A stretch of 7,405 bases of DNA from Chloroflexaceae bacterium (lineage in GTDB: Bacteria; Chloroflexota; Chloroflexia; Chloroflexales; Chloroflexaceae), in assembly GCA_026417815.1 (NCBI GenBank), contig JAOACN010000546.1, positions 1 through 7,405 on the forward strand. Reading direction: 5' to 3'. Made by a program: the position numbers and the translations under genes. This document shows positions 5,780 through 7,405 of this stretch, piece by piece (position 1 is the first letter of the stretch; every line of letters begins with the position of its first letter). A model generated the notes under the pieces. The model made no database searches and was not told the DNA's origin. It saw only the letters and a list, made by a program, of their open reading frames with translations.

Positions 5780-6184
5780 ATGCAGGTCCGCGATCGGATG
5801 AGCGCCCACCCGGTTACCATTGAACCAGAGTCGAGCGCCTTGTCTGCGCTGGGCATCATGCAGTACCACCGATTGCGCCATCTTCCTGTCACCGATGCCA
5901 ATGGCCGGCTGGTAGGCATCCTCGCCGAGCGTGATCTCCTGCTGGCAGCCTCACGCTACCTCCACGCAGGCATGGAGGTCTCTGAGGTGATGTCGCGTGA
6001 TGTGTTTAAGGTGAAACCTGAGACGCCAATTGAGGAAGCGGCGTTGTTGATGGCCAATCATAGCATCGGCAGCCTGCCGGTGGTTGATGATGACGGGTTG
6101 ATTGTCGGCATCATCACCGAGAGCGATATGTTCCGCGCCCTGGCCGAGGTGGTCTCAGCCGGGCGAACGGTTGAGCAACGCTAA
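5780..6184 (+). CDS. CBS-domain-pair protein
   Basis: This is a 134-residue cytoplasmic protein made only of two CBS domains, a Bateman module. CBS1 covers about residues 1-57 (RHLPVTDANGRLVGILAERD at 33-52) and CBS2 about 66-125 (GSLPVVDDDGLIVGIITESD at 97-116). Such modules bind adenosine nucleotides or other ligands and signal energy state, but stand-alone members usually have no known partner. The nucleotide-contact pattern G-h-h-[ST]-x-x-D is intact in CBS2 (GIITESD). In CBS1 it has Ala in place of Ser/Thr (GILAERD), so the two sites may differ in affinity. The ATG at 5780 is chosen because AAAGGAG lies 7 nt upstream and the first CBS strand begins at once. A further in-frame start at 5696 would add 28 unrelated residues. 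A small hairpin (GGCGG/CCGCC, 5748-5763) sits just before the ribosome-binding site. The gene is followed by 180 nt before ruvB. Confidence 0.9.
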   Translation: MQVRDRMSAHPVTIEPESSALSALGIMQYHRLRHLPVTDANGRLVGILAERDLLLAASRYLHAGMEVSEVMSRDVFKVKPETPIEEAALLMANHSIGSLPVVDDDGLIVGIITESDMFRALAEVVSAGRTVEQR

Positions 6185-6214
6185 CGCCTGAGACGGGGAA
6201 CGGTACAGAAGTCT

Positions 6215-6286
6215 GAACCTGTCAGGTGCGGCAACCGACGCGCCAGCGACCAGGCGCTTACGGTAATGGCCGCACCTGACAGATTC
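6215..6286. repeat. Long stem-loop between the CBS gene and ruvB
   Basis: CTGTCAGGTGCGGC (6219-6232) and GCCGCACCTGACAG (6269-6282) are perfect 14-bp inverted arms. After one mismatch GAA/TTC extends them outward (6215-6217 with 6284-6286). Inside, ACCG (6234-6237) can pair with CGGT (6261-6264), and GCGCC (6240-6244) with GGCGC (6253-6257) around an 8-nt loop. The whole 72-nt unit folds into one hairpin 31 nt past the CBS stop. There is no U-tract. It could be a factor-assisted terminator, an mRNA 3'-end stabiliser, a small structured RNA or a palindromic mobile repeat. No second copy is in the window. Confidence 0.6.
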
Positions 6287-6295
6287 TTGCGGAGG

Positions 6296-6327
6296 ACGGC
6301 GAGATGCGCCAGGGCGCGTCTCGCCGT
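6296..6327. promoter_or_regulatory. 32-bp near-perfect palindrome over the ruvB promoter
   Basis: The left arm 6296-6310 (ACGGCGAGATGCGCC) and right arm 6313-6327 (GGCGCGTCTCGCCGT) are reverse complements at 14 of 15 positions, around a 2-nt centre. The single exception would be a U-G wobble in RNA. The palindrome ends within the TG of the extended -10 box and covers the place where a -35 would be. That suits an operator for a dimeric regulator. A terminator for the CBS transcript is the alternative, but the following bases are not T-rich. Confidence 0.5.
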
Positions 6328-6335
6328 GTTATAAT
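6327..6335 (+). promoter_or_regulatory. Extended -10 promoter of ruvB
   Basis: TGTTATAAT is an extended -10 element (TG-n-TATAAT) with a perfect TATAAT hexamer at 6330-6335, 29 nt before the ruvB start. Transcription would begin near 6341-6343, giving a leader of about 22 nt. No TTGACA-like -35 is found at 16-18 nt (the sequence there is GCGCCA or CGCCAG), consistent with extended -10 dependence or activator and repressor control through the overlapping palindrome. Confidence 0.6.
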
Positions 6336-6364
6336 GCACGACGAAACGTCTGTGCGAGGAGTTG

Positions 6365-7405
6365 ATGGACGAGACCGAGCGCCTGCTCAGCCCCAAACGC
6401 ATGGGTGACGACCCCCAGGCCGAGAAGAGCCTGCGCCCGCGCAGCCTGGCCGAGTTCATCGGCCAGGAGAAGGTGGTGGAACAACTGCGTATTGCCATTA
6501 CCGCGGCAAAGGCCCGCAGCGAACCCCTCGACCATACGCTCTTCTACGGCCCGCCTGGCCTGGGGAAGACTTCGCTGGCCAATGTGATCGCCAACGAGAT
6601 GGGGGTGGCCATCAAGGTCACCAGCGGCCCGGCCATCGAACGCGCCGGCGATCTGGCCGCCATCCTCACCAACCTGCAGAAGAACGATATCCTCTTCATT
6701 GATGAGGTCCATCGCCTCAACCGCGCCGTGGAAGAGGTGCTCTACCCGGCGATGGAAGATTTCGCCCTCGATCTCATCGTGGGCAAAGGGCCCGGCGCGC
6801 GCAATCTGCGGCTGAAGTTGCCCCGCTTTACCGTCATCGGCGCGACCACCCGCCTGGCCCTGCTCACCTCCCCCCTCCGCGACCGCTTCGTGGCCCCCCA
6901 CCGGATGGAGTTCTACTCCGATGAAGCCATGCGCGAGATTGTGACCCGCTCGGCGCGCATCCTCGGCGTGCCGATCAGCCCCGAGGCCGCCCACGAACTG
7001 GGGCGGCGCGCCCGTGGCACGCCGCGCATCGCCAACCGCCTCCTGCGGCGCGTGCGTGACTATGCCCAGGTGGTGGCCGAGGGGGTGATTGATCTGCCGG
7101 TGGCCCGCGCCGCTCTGAGCCAGCTCGAGGTGGATGAGCTCGGCCTCGATGAGAACGATCGCCGCCTGCTGCGGGCGATCATTGACCTGTTCAACGGCGG
7201 CCCCGTCGGGCTTTCGACCCTCGCCGCGGCCCTGGCAGAAGAAGTGGACGCCATCGAAGACGTCTACGAACCCTTCCTGCTGCAACTGGGCTTCCTGCAA
7301 CGCACCCCTCGCGGGCGCATCGCCACGCGCCGGGCCTACGCCCACCTCGGCGCACCCTACGTCGAGCGCCAGCCCCCTCCCGACCCCGATGAGACGATCC
7401 AGGGA
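6365..7405 (+). CDS. ruvB: RuvB, Holliday junction branch-migration ATPase (3' end outside window)
   Basis: RuvB is the AAA+ hexameric motor that, loaded by RuvA, pumps DNA through Holliday junctions during recombination and repair. The open frame runs 347 codons to the window edge with no stop, so only the last few residues are likely missing (family about 335-350). Visible motifs: FIGQEKVVEQL (31-41), Walker A GPPGLGKT (62-69), Walker B LFIDEVHRL (110-118), sensor 1 GATTR (159-163), arginine finger in LRDRF (Arg174), sensor 2 RGTPRIANRLLRR (217-229), and the winged-helix DNA-binding domain (about 258-330) with GGPVGLSTLA and GFLQRTPRGR. Two stretches differ from the usual family sequence: TRLALLTSP in place of TRAGxLTSP, and DRFVAPHR in place of DRFGxxxR. 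The ATG at 6365 follows GAGGAG by only 3 nt. A TTG directly before it is too close to be preferred. Confidence 0.97.
   Translation, partial: MDETERLLSPKRMGDDPQAEKSLRPRSLAEFIGQEKVVEQLRIAITAAKARSEPLDHTLFYGPPGLGKTSLANVIANEMGVAIKVTSGPAIERAGDLAAILTNLQKNDILFIDEVHRLNRAVEEVLYPAMEDFALDLIVGKGPGARNLRLKLPRFTVIGATTRLALLTSPLRDRFVAPHRMEFYSDEAMREIVTRSARILGVPISPEAAHELGRRARGTPRIANRLLRRVRDYAQVVAEGVIDLPVARAALSQLEVDELGLDENDRRLLRAIIDLFNGGPVGLSTLAAALAEEVDAIEDVYEPFLLQLGFLQRTPRGRIATRRAYAHLGAPYVERQPPPDPDETIQG

Noticed and set aside
5676..5801. 41-codon plus-strand ORF overlapping the start of the CBS gene, considered as a leader peptide
   Set aside because: AGG directly touches the ATG, too close to act as a ribosome-binding site, and there is no regulatory peptide pattern. 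Not excluded, but unsupported.
6296..6327. Palindrome read as an intrinsic terminator of the CBS gene
   Set aside because: The 3' side is GTGTTATAATGC rather than a T-run, and it merges into a strong -10 box. A regulatory role is preferred, though termination is not ruled out.
6329..7345. Minus-strand ORF of 338 codons opposite ruvB
   Set aside because: It lies wholly opposite a textbook RuvB coding frame and has no recognisable domain.

Overview
The window looks like a chromosomal segment from a high-GC bacterium, most plausibly a filamentous phototrophic Chloroflexota (Chloroflexus/Roseiflexus type). This is an inference from the GC-rich codon use, the style of the alanine-rich HlyD-type adaptor, the two-unit permease and the interspersed intergenic palindromes. 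No rRNA or other taxonomic marker is present, so the assignment is tentative.

Layout. (1) Positions 1-448 hold no gene. The stretch is unusually rich in signals: octamer repeats at the left edge, three matches to the core of the NrdR box (the operator of ribonucleotide reductase genes), a perfect 13-bp stem-loop, a cluster of three DnaA boxes, and a GC-rich hairpin just past the end of the first gene. (2) Positions 449-5242 are a three-gene operon on the minus strand, transcribed from right to left. It encodes a lipoprotein HlyD/MacA-type adaptor, a permease made of two fused MacB-type units, and a MacB/LolD-type ATPase. Both gaps inside the operon carry a hairpin followed by a copy of the same short palindromic repeat. 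(3) Positions 5243-5779 are a divergent intergenic region with GC-rich hairpins. (4) Positions 5780-6184 (+) encode a small stand-alone CBS-domain-pair protein. (5) Positions 6185-6364 hold a long stem-loop, a 32-bp near-perfect palindrome and a perfect TATAAT -10 box. (6) Position 6365 to the right edge (+) is ruvB, the Holliday-junction branch-migration motor. It is almost complete, but its stop codon lies beyond the window.

How the parts work together. The three minus-strand genes are expected to form one ABC machine. The ATPase dimer drives conformational changes in the fused permease, and the lipid-anchored adaptor with a very long coiled coil acts outside the membrane. No outer-membrane channel gene is seen. 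The CBS protein and ruvB have separate leaders and look functionally unrelated to the transporter. I found no convincing wholly new system. The least ordinary signals are the NrdR-like and DnaA boxes at the left edge, the mirror-symmetric segmentation of the adaptor coiled coil, and the palindrome over the ruvB promoter.
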